Positions 42,029 to 51,522 are shown, counted from the stretch's first letter. The stretch: DNA of 64,000 nt from Thermocrispum municipale DSM 44069 (GCF_000427825.1 NZ_KE386595.1:1-64000); one strand, 5' to 3'. Notes: generated by a model from the letters alone, not told the origin. Numbers and translations: made by a program.

Positions 42029-43225
42029 ATGACGACGATCGCCGATGCGCCGGGCCGCGGTAAGCGCCCCCGCGACCGCAAGGAACAGCTGGCCGGTGTT
42101 GCCGCCAAGCTGTTCTGCGAGCGTGGCTTCCACGAGGTGGGGATCACCGACATCGCGGCGGCCGCCGGAATCACCGGGCCCGCGCTGTACCGGCACTTCA
42201 GCGACAAGCAGGCGATCCTGGCGCACGTGGTGTCGCTGGCCATCGACCATCTGGCAGCGGCGACCGCCCTGCCGGACCCCGAGGCACCGGCGATCGACCA
42301 GGTGGAAGCCATCTTGGAGAACCTGGCGCGGGTGTCGGTCGAGCGGCCGGAGATCTCCGCGCTGTGGCGCAGGGAGCGGCGCAACCTGCGCCCGGACGAC
42401 CAGCGTGAACTGCGGCACCGCTGGAGCGAGTTGATCGCGAGCTGGGCGCGGCCGCTGCGCGCGGCGAGGCCGGAGCTGTCCGACGACGACGCGATCATGC
42501 TCTGCTGGGCGGCGTTGAGCGTGTACGGCAGCGTGGCGGTGCACTCGACCCGGCTGAGCAGGCGGCGCTACGTCGAGTTGCTGGTCGAGGCCGCGCGCGC
42601 TGTGTTGCATCACACTCCCGCGAACAAGCCGAACGGGCAGTCCGTGGACGCCGGGCCGTCGAACTCGGTCATGCCGCCGAGCAGGCGGGAGAAGCTGGTG
42701 ATCGAGGCGGGCCGGCTGTTCGGCGAGCGCGGCTTCCACGAAGTGAGCATGGAGGACATCGGCTCGGCGGCGGGCATCAGCGGGCCGAGCGTCTACCGCC
42801 ACTTCCCGAGCAAGACCGCGGTGTTCATGGCGGCGGCCGCGCGGGTCAACGACCGGCTGGTTCGCGGCCGGGAGCAGGTCGCGGCGACGGCGTCGACGGA
42901 ACGGGAGGCGCTGGAAGGCCTGGTCCGCTCGTATGTGCCGGTGATGCGGGAATCCGCCGACCTGCTGCTCGTCGGCGGGGAAATCCGCGCATTGACCGAC
43001 GCCGAGCGCGCCGAGCTGCGGCGGTCGCAGCGCGAGTACGTCTCCGAATGGGTCCGGTTGCTGATGGCCGTCCGGGGCGAGTTGACCGCACCCGAGGCGC
43101 GGGTGGTCGTGCACATGGCGCTGACCATCGCCAACGACCTGGTGCGCACCGGAGCCGTGCGGCGTAGGCCGGACCTGGACGCCGAGCTGCCGAAGCTCAT
43201 GCTGGCCGCGCTCGGGATCTCGTAG
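42029..43225 (+). CDS. Double TetR-family regulator (two TetR modules in one chain)
   Basis: 398 aa from ATG 42029. Two complete TetR N-terminal domains: ERGFHEVGITDIAAAAGITG with PALYRHFSDK (about residues 20-68), and ERGFHEVSMEDIGSAAGISG with PSVYRHFPSK (about 212-260), each followed by its own helical ligand domain. The two modules are clearly paralogous, so the gene arose by internal duplication or fusion. Divergent from fadAB, which it probably represses. A single chain may act as a pseudo-dimer or bridge two different operators. Confidence 0.88.
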   Translation: MTTIADAPGRGKRPRDRKEQLAGVAAKLFCERGFHEVGITDIAAAAGITGPALYRHFSDKQAILAHVVSLAIDHLAAATALPDPEAPAIDQVEAILENLARVSVERPEISALWRRERRNLRPDDQRELRHRWSELIASWARPLRAARPELSDDDAIMLCWAALSVYGSVAVHSTRLSRRRYVELLVEAARAVLHHTPANKPNGQSVDAGPSNSVMPPSRREKLVIEAGRLFGERGFHEVSMEDIGSAAGISGPSVYRHFPSKTAVFMAAAARVNDRLVRGREQVAATASTEREALEGLVRSYVPVMRESADLLLVGGEIRALTDAERAELRRSQREYVSEWVRLLMAVRGELTAPEARVVVHMALTIANDLVRTGAVRRRPDLDAELPKLMLAALGIS

Positions 43226-43481
43226 CCGGCCTGCCGCCTGCGGCCGCGAACCGAGCGGTATCTCTCGTCCAGCGGCGCGGGGCCCGATCATCCGTCCCGC
43301 CACCTGCGAGACCGGCGCCACATCGCGCCCTCTCCCCTGGCCTGACCTCGGCTTGCCGGACACCGAAGATCGCTTTTTCCACCCCCTCGCTGGCGCGATC
43401 GCCCGCCCGGCGTTATTTTACGCGTCAGTAGGTAAGCAAAATCCGCCAGCGAACCGGCCAGAGGCCGATAGGGAGTGGACT
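43226..43481. promoter_or_regulatory. 256-base intergenic region before the FadE24-like gene
   Basis: No gene accepted. The only AT-rich patch, 43411-43441, holds a loose inverted repeat ATTTTAC...GGTAAGCAAAAT which may be promoter or operator; a GGGAG ribosome site follows at 43471-43475. Confidence 0.35.
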
Positions 43482-44831
43482 GTGGCGAGCACACGTGGTG
43501 GGCCAGCAGGTCCCCAGCCGAAGAAGCGCGACTCGATGGGCCGGGCGATGGCCGTACTCACCAAGATCTCCAGCTCGCCGGTGATCGACCGGATAGGGCT
43601 GCGCAAGCCGCTGGAGAAGGCGCTCACCAGCAGCGTCAAGAACGGGTTCAAGGCAGTGGGCGCGAGCGAGCGCGTGTTCACCGCCACCAAGAAGCTCAGC
43701 AAGCCGCAACGGCTGCCCCGGCCGGCCGATCCCGAGCTGTTCGACCTGGAACCGACCGAAGAACAGCAGATGATCGTCGAGACGGTGCGCGAGTTCGCCG
43801 CAGAGCAGCTCCGCCCGGCCGCGCACGACGCCGACGCGAAGCTGGAGACACCGGACGGCCTGCTGGCGCGTGCCGCCGAGCTGGGCATCGGCGCGTTCGG
43901 CATCCCGGAGGAGCTCGGCGGCTTCGGCACCGAGCGGTCCGTGGTGACCAACGTGCTGGTGGCCGAGGCGTTGGCGCACGGTGACCTGGGTCTGGCCGTC
44001 GCGGTGCTGGCGCCGTCCGCGGTCAGCACCGTGCTGACCCAGTGGGGCGACGCGGATCAGCAAGCCACTTACCTGCCGTCGTTCACCGGTGACCAGCCGC
44101 CGGTCGCCGCGCTCGCGCTGCAGGAGCGCGGGGCGCTGTTCGATCCGCGCAAGCCGAAGGCGCGCGCCAAGCGGACCCCGTCCGGCTACGAGTTGACCGG
44201 CGTGAAGGCGCTGGTGCCGCGGGCGGCCGACGGCGAGCTGTTCGTGGTCTCGGCCGACCTGGAAGGCCGCGGCGGCGCGCTGTTCGTCGTCGAGGCGTCG
44301 ACCACGGGCGTGTCGGTCAAGCCCGACCCGGCGATGGGTCTGCGCGGCGCGGCGACCGGCCTGCTCGAGCTGGACGCGGTGAAGCTGCCCGCGAACGCGC
44401 TGATCGGCGGCGGTGACCCGAAGGTGCTGCAGGAGACCGTGCGGTTGTCGCGGCTGGCCTGGTGCGCGTTGGCCGCGGGCACCGGCCGGGCCGTCCTGGA
44501 CTACGTCATCCCCTACGTCAACGAGCGGAAGGCGTTCGGCGAGCCGATCAGCCACCGGCAGGGCGTGGCGTTCATGGTCTCGGACATCGCCATCGAGCTG
44601 GAAAGCCTGCGGCTGGTGACGCTCCGCGCCGCTTCCCGGGCCGAGCGCGGCAAGCCGTACGCGCGCGAAGTCGCGCTGGCCCGCAAGCTGGCCGCGGACA
44701 AGGGCATGTGGATCGGCAGTGCCGGGGTGCAGCTGCTCGGCGGCCACGGCTACGTGAAGGAGCACCCGGTCGAGCGGTGGTACCGCGACCTGCGGGCGGC
44801 CGGCCTGATGGAAGGAGCGGTACTGGCATGA
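43482..44831 (+). CDS. Acyl-CoA dehydrogenase, FadE24-like
   Basis: 449 aa from GTG 43482 (GGGAG upstream); the frame is open further upstream but without protein-like sequence. A basic N-terminal extension of about 90 residues precedes the catalytic domain (EEQQMIVETVREFAAEQLRP; FGIPEELGGFGTERSVVTN). FAD-site and C-terminal motifs AFGEPISHRQGVAFMVSDIA and GVQLLGGHGYVKEHPVERWY are normal. Length, N-extension and coupling to a second dehydrogenase resemble mycobacterial fadE24-fadE23. Overlaps the next gene by 4 bases. Confidence 0.85.
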   Translation: MASTRGGPAGPQPKKRDSMGRAMAVLTKISSSPVIDRIGLRKPLEKALTSSVKNGFKAVGASERVFTATKKLSKPQRLPRPADPELFDLEPTEEQQMIVETVREFAAEQLRPAAHDADAKLETPDGLLARAAELGIGAFGIPEELGGFGTERSVVTNVLVAEALAHGDLGLAVAVLAPSAVSTVLTQWGDADQQATYLPSFTGDQPPVAALALQERGALFDPRKPKARAKRTPSGYELTGVKALVPRAADGELFVVSADLEGRGGALFVVEASTTGVSVKPDPAMGLRGAATGLLELDAVKLPANALIGGGDPKVLQETVRLSRLAWCALAAGTGRAVLDYVIPYVNERKAFGEPISHRQGVAFMVSDIAIELESLRLVTLRAASRAERGKPYAREVALARKLAADKGMWIGSAGVQLLGGHGYVKEHPVERWYRDLRAAGLMEGAVLA

Positions 44832-46048
44832 CGATCAACCTCGAGGTTCCGAAGAAGATCGCGCCGCTGGTCAACCAGGCACACCAGGCCGCGGCCGAGG
44901 TGTTCCGGCCGATCTCGCGCAAGTACGACCGGGCCGAGCACGCCTACCCGAAGGAGCTGGACACGTTCGCCGCCGTCCTGGACGGCATGAACCAGTCCGG
45001 TTTCGGCGGCGGCGCCGGTGCCGCGGGCGTGCGCCGCTCCGGTGGCGACAAGAAGAAGCCGGAAGGCAATGTCAACGGCGCGAACCTGCGCACGGTGCTG
45101 GGCACGATCGAGATGTGCTGGGGCGACGTGGCGCTGCTGCTGTCCATGCCGCGGCAGGGGCTGGGCAACGCCGCCATCGCGTCGGTCGCCAACGACGAGC
45201 AGCTCGAGCGGTTCGGCAACATGTGGGCCGCGATGGCCATCACCGAGCCGTCGTTCGGGTCGGACTCGGCCGCCGTGTCCACCACCGCGGTGCTCGACGG
45301 TGACGAGTACGTGCTCAACGGCGAGAAGATCTTCGTCACCGCGGGCGACCGGGCCGACGCGGTGGTCGTGTGGGCGACACTGGACAAGTCGAAGGGCCGC
45401 GCGGCGATCAAGTCGTTCGTGGTGGAGAAGACCCGGCCGGGCATCACGGTCGAGCGGCTGGAGCACAAACTCGGCATCAAGGCCTCCGACACCGCGGTCA
45501 TCCGGCTGGACAACTGCCGGGTGCCCAAGGAGAACCTGCTCGGCAGCCCGGAGATCGACACCAAGAAGGGCTTCGCCGGGGTCATGGAGACCTTCGACAA
45601 CACCCGGCCACTGGTTGCCGCCATGGCCGTGGGGTTGGCGCGGGCCGCGCTGGAGGAGACCGCGCGGATCCTCGACGAGGCCGGGATCGAGATCGACTAC
45701 GACGCCCCGGCGAACACCCAGCACGCCGCGGCCGCGGAATACCTGCGGCTGGAGGCCGACTTCGAGGCGGCCTGCTTGCTGACGCTGCAGGCGGCGTGGA
45801 TGGCGGACAACCGCAAGCCGAACTCGGTGCAGGCGTCGATGTCGAAGGCCAAGGCCGGCCGGTCGGTCGTGGACATCACGCTCAAGTGCGTCGAGCTGTG
45901 TGGCGCGCTGGGCTACAGCGAGGACTCGTTGCTGGAGAAGTGGAGCCGGGACTCGAAGATCCTGGACATCTTCGAGGGCACCCAGCAGATCCAGCAGCTG
46001 ATCATCGCCCGGCGGCTGCTCGGCAAGAGTTCCGCCGAGTTGAAGTAG
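44828..46048 (+). CDS. Acyl-CoA dehydrogenase, FadE23-like
   Basis: 406 aa, ATG overlapping the previous stop (ATGA). Motifs: MAITEPSFGSDSAAVSTTAV, YVLNGEKIFVTAGDRAD, KASDTAVIRLDNCRVPKENLL, GVMETFDNTRPLVAAMAVGL, and C-terminal SEDSLLEKWSRDSKILDIFE with GTQQIQQLIIARRLL. Likely forms a hetero-oligomer with the coupled upstream dehydrogenase, as paired actinobacterial FadEs do. Confidence 0.88.
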   Translation: MTINLEVPKKIAPLVNQAHQAAAEVFRPISRKYDRAEHAYPKELDTFAAVLDGMNQSGFGGGAGAAGVRRSGGDKKKPEGNVNGANLRTVLGTIEMCWGDVALLLSMPRQGLGNAAIASVANDEQLERFGNMWAAMAITEPSFGSDSAAVSTTAVLDGDEYVLNGEKIFVTAGDRADAVVVWATLDKSKGRAAIKSFVVEKTRPGITVERLEHKLGIKASDTAVIRLDNCRVPKENLLGSPEIDTKKGFAGVMETFDNTRPLVAAMAVGLARAALEETARILDEAGIEIDYDAPANTQHAAAAEYLRLEADFEAACLLTLQAAWMADNRKPNSVQASMSKAKAGRSVVDITLKCVELCGALGYSEDSLLEKWSRDSKILDIFEGTQQIQQLIIARRLLGKSSAELK

Positions 46049-46065
46049 GGCTCGAGCAACAGCGG

Positions 46066-46099
46066 GTCGGCCGCGGGGCGTCGGTGCCTCGCGGCCGAC
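46066..46099. terminator. Hairpin after the FadE pair
   Basis: 10-bp stem GTCGGCCGCG (46066-46075) / CGCGGCCGAC (46090-46099) with a 14-base loop, 18 bases after the stop codon. Confidence 0.6.
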
Positions 46100-46108
46100 T
46101 TCGTGTTC

Positions 46109-46174
46109 GGGGTCGGCCGATGTGTTCGGCGGGCGCCCTGCGGGGTCAGCCGATGTGTTCGGGGGCCGCCTGCG
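46109..46174. repeat. 33-bp imperfect tandem duplication
   Basis: GGGGTCGGCCGATGTGTTCGG starting at 46109 is repeated, with few changes, from 46142. It fills the space before the HD-domain gene. Confidence 0.6.
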
Positions 46175-46293
46175 GGCTCGACATCGCGCCCGCGAGTAGG
46201 CGTGCTGCGCGGAGCCTGCGCAGCACGCCGGTCGCCGAACGTCCGTAGGCTCGTGGAGCACCCGTTGTAGGTCTGCCGAGGATGGGGGTTGCC

Positions 46294-46854
46294 GTGACCG
46301 ATTCCGCCGCCGCGATCGCCGCATTCGGCTACGAGATGGGAATCCTCAAGCGCCTGCGCCGGGCAGGCTGGTGGCAGGCCGGGGTGCGTGACCCCGAGTC
46401 GGTCGCCGAGCACAGCCTCCGGGTCGCCCAGCTCGCCGCGGTGCTGGCGGCCGAGGAGAACGGCAACCCGGAGCGGGCCGCCTACCTGGCGCTGTGGCAC
46501 GACAGCCAGGAAACGCGCACCGGCGACCTACCGCACAGCGCCCGGCCGTATGTGACCAAGCCGGATCCCCGCACCATCACCGCGGATCAGACCGCCGACC
46601 TTCCCGAACGCGCCAAAGAGTCCGTTCGCGACGCGATCGAGGAGTTCGAGGCCGTCGAGACCGTGGAGGCGCGCTGTGCCAAGGATGCCGACAAGCTGGA
46701 GATGCTTCTGCAGGCGGTCGAGTATCGCGACGTCGGCGTGGCCCAGGTCGACCGTTGGATCGAATCCGCCCGCAAGGATCTGCGCACCGCGACCGCGCGC
46801 CGGGTCGCCGAGGTGGCGGTGACCATGCCGTCGCTGAGCTGGCGCGGAGCCTGA
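46294..46854 (+). CDS. HD-domain phosphohydrolase (YfbR/HDDC2-like 5'-nucleotidase)
   Basis: 186 aa from GTG 46294, preferred because GGGGGT is properly spaced upstream; ATG 46282 is the alternative. HD metal ligands are visible: ESVAEHSLRVAQLAAVLA (His), LWHDSQETRTGDLPH (His-Asp) and KDADKLEMLLQAVEY (Asp). These match HDDC2-type enzymes that dephosphorylate deoxynucleoside monophosphates. Monocistronic. Confidence 0.85.
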   Translation: MTDSAAAIAAFGYEMGILKRLRRAGWWQAGVRDPESVAEHSLRVAQLAAVLAAEENGNPERAAYLALWHDSQETRTGDLPHSARPYVTKPDPRTITADQTADLPERAKESVRDAIEEFEAVETVEARCAKDADKLEMLLQAVEYRDVGVAQVDRWIESARKDLRTATARRVAEVAVTMPSLSWRGA

Positions 46855-46990
46855 CCGACGCCGCCGCCGCGCACGGCGGAGCCTGCTCCAGGCGCATCGT
46901 CGCGCAGTTCAGCCCGTCCCGTTGCGGACGGACCGCCGCGCTTCCGGCTTTCCGCGGCGATCGATTCACCCGCTTCGTCGCGCGCGTTAC

Positions 46991-47377
46991 CTAGTCATGT
47001 TCGAGGATCACCGACATACCGCTGTCCGGATGATATGACCACGTGGCCCGGATCCCGTCCCACGTGGCCTCGAGTGTTCCGTCGAGTGCTCGGGTGTGGT
47101 CCATTCGTGCCGCCACGGTTTGTGGCATGTCGAGTTCCACCAGAACGCACACGATGTCCTCGTACGATGCGCCGACCTCTTCCTGCCCCTCGCTTTGCAT
47201 CCGCAGCCCTTTGCCGTCGTCGAGCACCTCGATGTACCCGGAACCTGGGGCGCATTCTTCTTTCGCCGCCTCGAATTTCGATCGCCCGTCGAAAGCGGTG
47301 CCGGCCACCGAATTCCCACAACCGACCAGGACCACCCCGATCGTCGCCGCCCCGAGTGCCATTACTGCCCGATTCAT
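46991..47377 (-). CDS. Small secreted lipoprotein
   Basis: 128 aa. Signal peptide with lipobox VVLVGCG (Cys20), so a membrane-anchored exported lipoprotein. The mature part has two further Cys (KEECAPGSG; IVCVLVELD) likely to form a disulfide. No family recognised. Its ATG overlaps the stop of the upstream coiled-coil gene, so translation is coupled. Confidence 0.75.
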   Translation of the reverse strand: MNRAVMALGAATIGVVLVGCGNSVAGTAFDGRSKFEAAKEECAPGSGYIEVLDDGKGLRMQSEGQEEVGASYEDIVCVLVELDMPQTVAARMDHTRALDGTLEATWDGIRATWSYHPDSGMSVILEHD

Positions 47378-47984
47378 TGCCTACCCCACTCCCCGCACCC
47401 GTTCGTGCTGAAGTACTGCCCCTCGGAAAGCGTCACGGTCGGGCGGCCTCCACCCGGGATGTCGTTGGCCACGATGTCGTTACCGTTCGCGTCGGAGGTG
47501 ATCTCCCAGTAGCAGCTGGCCGCGACCGGCTTTTTCGCTCGGTACGTGCCGGGACGAACATCGGAGCCAACGGCCCACGTGCCCCCCGAGATGGTGTTTC
47601 GCTCCTCGTCCTTTCCTGCTTGGTCACCGCACGCTCGCGCTTGCGAACCTCGGCTTCCTTGGACTTCACCGCGGCTTCCCTGGACTTCACCGCGGCTTCC
47701 CTGGACTTCACCGCGGCTTCTCGCGACGCAATCGCATCCCGCTCCGCCTCGATTTCCGCATCGCGCTCGGTGGCGGCCGACTCGACTCGTTCGATGCGCG
47801 CAACTGCTGATTCGCTGGCGGCCGCAACCGTGTGCAGGTCTCCGCTCAATTGCTCGAGCGCACGATTGGCGTCCCGGTTCTTCAGCCCGAACATCACGGC
47901 CAGCGTCCATCCGGCGATCAATGCCGATGCCACGAATGCTCCGGCGACAGCTATCCATCGCTTTCGCGCCCCAGTGCCTTTCAT
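47374..47984 (-). pseudogene. Membrane-anchored coiled-coil protein, frameshifted
   Basis: The N-terminal frame (ATG 47984) encodes one membrane helix (WIAVAGAFVASALIAGWTLAVMF) and a coiled coil with three REAAVKS heptads. Near 47605-47625 the plausible sequence leaves this frame: the C-terminal domain GGTWAVGSDVRPGTYRAKK, SCYWEITSDANGNDIVANDI and VTLSEGQYFSTNGCGEW is in a second frame that ends at 47374, coupled (ATGA) to the lipoprotein gene. Together they form a normal exported membrane-plus-sensor-like architecture, so a one-base shift or sequencing error is likely. Without it the N-terminal frame runs on as Arg/Ser-rich nonsense to 47433. Confidence 0.7.
47651..47713. repeat. 21-bp coding tandem repeat, three copies
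   Basis: CGGCTTCCCTGGACTTCACCG-type units start at 47651, 47672 and 47693 and encode the heptads of the coiled coil on the minus strand. Such repeats change length easily by slippage. Confidence 0.85.
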
Positions 47985-48384
47985 GACTCCCCCGGTCTGT
48001 GCTGCCGACGGCTGAGATTTCGCAGCACTGCCACGAAAGGTTGCGGGCGTGACAAAACCGAGACCAATTGCCGAAGGAGGTGAACGACGTCTGTGCCACG
48101 CTCACCTCAGCTGGTGAACAGCTCCCGCCTCGCCGGTCGAACACGCTCCGGGGCCCCCGGACGTGCGAAACGATGCTCTCGGACATGACGAATGGAGCCC
48201 CGAGGCATCGCGGTCGCCGACTGATTGCGGCGCTCGTTGCGAAGGTGGCCACCGAAGCGCGCATCAGAGGCGAGCGCCACACTCGATCAGCATGGTGATG
48301 CCCCGCAGGCAGCCGTCAGTTACCGACAGGGGCGACCGCAAGCCGGAGATATTCGCCTGACGCGGCGATGCGCCCGGAACGCCG
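47985..48384. other. 400-base region without an accepted gene
   Basis: Short open frames exist on both strands, but none has a start with a ribosome site and protein-like sequence. An AAGGAGGTG at 48072-48080 (+) has no suitable start codon downstream; the nearest GTG gives 31 codons. Confidence 0.5.
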
Positions 48385-49542
48385 CTACAGCCCGAGCCCC
48401 CGCGCGATGATCATCTTCTGCACTTCCGAGGTGCCTTCGCCGATCTCCAGGATCTTGGCGTCGCGGTAGAACCGGCCGACCGGGTACTCGTTCATGAAGC
48501 CGTAGCCGCCGAAGATCTGCGTCGCGTCCCGCGCGTTGTCCATCGCGGCGTTGGACGACACCAGCTTCGCGATGGCCGCCTCGCTCTTGAACGACTCGCC
48601 GCGCAGCATCTTCGCCGCCGCCGCGTAGTAGGCCAGCCGGGACGTGTAGACCCGAGCCTGCATCTCGGCGATCTTGAACTGGATCGCCTGGTACGTCCCG
48701 ATCGTCTTGCCGAAGGCGACCCGCTCGCCGGCGTAGCGCACACACTCGTCGACGCAACCCTGCGCCAGTCCGGTGCCGATCGCGGCGATGGCCACCCGGC
48801 CCTCGTCCAGGATCGACAGGAACTGCGCGTAGCCCCTGCCGCGCTCGCCCAACAGGTTCTCCGCAGGCACGCGCACGTCGTTGAACGCCAAGCCGTGCGT
48901 GTCCGAGCAGTTCCACCCCACCTTGGAGTACTTCTTCTCCACGGTGAAGCCCGGCGTCCCGGCGGGCACGATGATCGCCGAGATCTCCCTGCGTTTGCTG
49001 CCCGGCTCGAAATCGGTCACCGCGGTCACGGTCACCAGGCGCGTGATGTCCGTGCCGGAGTTGGTGATGAACGACTTCGACCCGTTGATCACCCACTCGT
49101 CGCCGTCCAGTTTGGCCAGCGTGCGGGTCGCGCCCGCGTCGGAGCCGCCGTCCGGCTCGGTCAGTCCGAACGCACCGAGCGCCTCCCCCGCGCACAGCGA
49201 CGGCAGCCACTGCTGCTTCTGCTTGTCGTTGCCGAACCGGTAGATGGGCATCGCGCCGAGCGACACCCCGGCCTCCAGCGTGATGGCCACCGACGAGTCG
49301 ACCCTGGCCAGTTCCTCCAGCGCCAGGCACAGCGCGAAGTAGTCGCCGCCCATGCCGCCGTATTCCTCCGGGAACGGCAGCCCGAACAGGCCCATCTCGC
49401 CCATCTGCGCGACCAGCTTGTACGGGAACTCCTCCCGCTCGTACAGCTCGCCGATCACCGGCGCGACCTCGCGCTGGGCGAAATCCTCCACGGTCCTGCG
49501 CAGCGCCTCGTGCTCTTCTTCCAACCGCAGGTCAACGGCCAT
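48385..49542 (-). CDS. Acyl-CoA dehydrogenase, FadE19/isovaleryl-CoA dehydrogenase-like
   Basis: 385 aa. LFGLPFPEEYGGMGGDYFAL, LGAFGLTEPDGGSDAGATRT, WVINGSKSFITNSGTD, VGWNCSDTHGLAFNDVRVPA, FGKTIGTYQAIQFKIAEMQA, and QIFGGYGFMNEYPVGRFYRD with EIGEGTSEVQKMIIAR (catalytic Glu region). Last gene of the accD-accA-fadE operon; one base separates it from accA. By synteny with mycobacterial fadE19-accA1-accD1 it probably oxidises isovaleryl-CoA or another branched short acyl-CoA in leucine breakdown. Confidence 0.9.
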   Translation of the reverse strand: MAVDLRLEEEHEALRRTVEDFAQREVAPVIGELYEREEFPYKLVAQMGEMGLFGLPFPEEYGGMGGDYFALCLALEELARVDSSVAITLEAGVSLGAMPIYRFGNDKQKQQWLPSLCAGEALGAFGLTEPDGGSDAGATRTLAKLDGDEWVINGSKSFITNSGTDITRLVTVTAVTDFEPGSKRREISAIIVPAGTPGFTVEKKYSKVGWNCSDTHGLAFNDVRVPAENLLGERGRGYAQFLSILDEGRVAIAAIGTGLAQGCVDECVRYAGERVAFGKTIGTYQAIQFKIAEMQARVYTSRLAYYAAAAKMLRGESFKSEAAIAKLVSSNAAMDNARDATQIFGGYGFMNEYPVGRFYRDAKILEIGEGTSEVQKMIIARGLGL

Positions 49543-49543
49543 G

Positions 49544-51520
49544 TCAGTCCTCCTCGGTCTCCGGAGTCACCACGGCAAGGACTTCGTCCAGCGCCACCTT
49601 CTGGCCCGCGCTCACGGGCAGGTCGGTGACCACACCGCCGACCGGCGCGGTGATCGTGTGCTCCATCTTCATCGCCTCGACGACCAGCAACGGCTGGCCG
49701 GCATCGACACGCTCGCCCTGCTCGACCCGCACGACGAGCACGGTGCCCGGCATCGGGCTGGTGATCGGCCCGCCGGACGCGTCGGTGGTTTCCTCCGCGG
49801 CCAGCAGCGAGTGCTCACCGACCGCCCACACCTGCCCGTTCGCGGCAAGCCACAGCGTCCGCCCCTGTTGCAGCCGGGCATAGGTGGTGGCTTCCCCGGC
49901 GTAGCGGACCCGCAGCCTGCCGTTGATCAACTCCCCGGTGGCCCGCTGCGGCGGACCGTCGTCGATGCTGACTTCCGCGGACTCGGGACTCCCGATCACC
50001 CGCACCGTCGCGGCCCGATCGCCGCAGGTCAGCCGGAACGCCGTGCCCGCGGCTCCGCCCAGCCGCCAGCCCGTCGGCAGCTCCCAGGGGTCGACCACCG
50101 AACCTTTCGGCTGCATGCCGAGGAACTCGTCCATCGCGGCGGCGACAAGCACCGCGTCCGGCACCGGCTCGGCGCGTGTCAGCTGATCAACCTTGCGATC
50201 GACCAGCTGGGTGTCCATCCGCCCGGCGACCACGTCGTCGTCGGTCACCAACGCGCGCAGGAACGCCACGTTCGTCGTCAACCCGAACACCGCGGTGCCC
50301 GCCAGCGCCTCGGACATCCTGCGCAGCGCGTGCTCGCGGTCGTCGCCGTGCACGATGACCTTGGCCAACATCGGGTCGTAGTCGGAGCCCACGACACTGC
50401 CGGCACGGATGCCGCTGTCCACCCGCAGCCACTCGGCGTCCGGATGGTGCACCGCCAGCACGCGCCCGCCCGTCGGAAGGAAGCCGTTGGCCGGGTCCTC
50501 GGCGTAGACCCGCGCCTCGACGGCGTGGCCGCTCAGCCGGACGTCGGACTGGGTCAATCCCAGCGGCTCGCCCGCGGCCACCCGAACCTGCAGGGCCACC
50601 AGGTCCAAGCCCGTGACCAGCTCGGTCACCGGGTGCTCGACCTGCAGGCGGGTGTTCATCTCCATGAAGAAGAACTCGCTGGGGTTGTCCGCCGACACGA
50701 TGAACTCGACCGTGCCCGCACCTCGGTAGCCCACGGCGCGCGCCGCGTCCACCGCCGCGGCACCCATCCGCTCGCGGGTTCGTTCGTCCAGCAGCGGCGA
50801 CGGCGCCTCCTCGACGATCTTCTGGTGGCGTCGCTGCAGGCTGCACTCCCGCTCGCCGAGGTGCACCACGTTGCCGTGCTCGTCGGCCAGCACCTGGATC
50901 TCGATGTGCCGCGGCGCGCTGATGAACCGCTCGGCGAGCAACCGGTCGTCACCGAACGCTCCCCTGGCCACCCGCTGCGCGGACTCGATCGCCTCCGCCA
51001 GCTCGGCCGGCTCGTGCACCACGACCATGCCCTTGCCACCACCACCGGCCGACGGCTTCAGCAGCAGCGGGAACCCGATCTGCTCGGCGGCCTCGCGCAA
51101 CTCGTCCGGTGTCCCGTCGGCGCCTGGAACGACGGGCACCCCGGCAGCGGCCACCGTCGACTTCGCGCGGATCTTGTCACCCATCGCCTCGATGGCTTCC
51201 GCGGGCGGCCCGATGAACACCAGTCCCGCGGCGGCGCACGCCCGCGCGAACTCAGCGTTCTCCGCGAGGAACCCGTAGCCCGGGTGGACCGCTTGCGCGC
51301 CGGTCTCCTTGGCGGCGGCCAGCACCGCCTCGACGTTCAGGTAGCTCTCCCGGGCGGCCGCAGGCCCGATGCGGACGGCCACGTCGGCCTCAGCCACGTG
51401 CAGGGACTCCGCGTCGGCATCGGAGTAGACGGCGACGCTGCGGATCCCCATCGCCCGCAGCGTGCGGATGACCCGCACCGCGATTTCCCCGCGATTGGCA
51501 ATCAGCACGGTGTCGAACAT
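49544..51520 (-). CDS. Acyl-CoA carboxylase alpha subunit (biotin carboxylase + BCCP), AccA1-like
   Basis: 658 aa from ATG 51520. Biotin carboxylase: FDTVLIANRGEIAVRVIRTL, HPGYGFLAENAEFARAC, ATP-grasp LLKPSAGGGGKGMVVVH, FFMEMNTRLQVEHPVTELVT; a middle domain; and C-terminal BCCP with VVEAMKMEHTITAPV, where Lys carries biotin. With AccD it forms an acyl-CoA carboxylase, here most likely 3-methylcrotonyl-CoA carboxylase. 2 bases after accD. Confidence 0.93.
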   Translation of the reverse strand: MFDTVLIANRGEIAVRVIRTLRAMGIRSVAVYSDADAESLHVAEADVAVRIGPAAARESYLNVEAVLAAAKETGAQAVHPGYGFLAENAEFARACAAAGLVFIGPPAEAIEAMGDKIRAKSTVAAAGVPVVPGADGTPDELREAAEQIGFPLLLKPSAGGGGKGMVVVHEPAELAEAIESAQRVARGAFGDDRLLAERFISAPRHIEIQVLADEHGNVVHLGERECSLQRRHQKIVEEAPSPLLDERTRERMGAAAVDAARAVGYRGAGTVEFIVSADNPSEFFFMEMNTRLQVEHPVTELVTGLDLVALQVRVAAGEPLGLTQSDVRLSGHAVEARVYAEDPANGFLPTGGRVLAVHHPDAEWLRVDSGIRAGSVVGSDYDPMLAKVIVHGDDREHALRRMSEALAGTAVFGLTTNVAFLRALVTDDDVVAGRMDTQLVDRKVDQLTRAEPVPDAVLVAAAMDEFLGMQPKGSVVDPWELPTGWRLGGAAGTAFRLTCGDRAATVRVIGSPESAEVSIDDGPPQRATGELINGRLRVRYAGEATTYARLQQGRTLWLAANGQVWAVGEHSLLAAEETTDASGGPITSPMPGTVLVVRVEQGERVDAGQPLLVVEAMKMEHTITAPVGGVVTDLPVSAGQKVALDEVLAVVTPETEED

Positions 51521-51522
51521 GC

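Noticed and set aside
47374-48282. Single 302-codon minus-strand gene
   Set aside because: The upstream two-thirds is a Ser/Arg/Cys-rich wrong frame of the coiled-coil gene; only the C-terminal part is protein-like.
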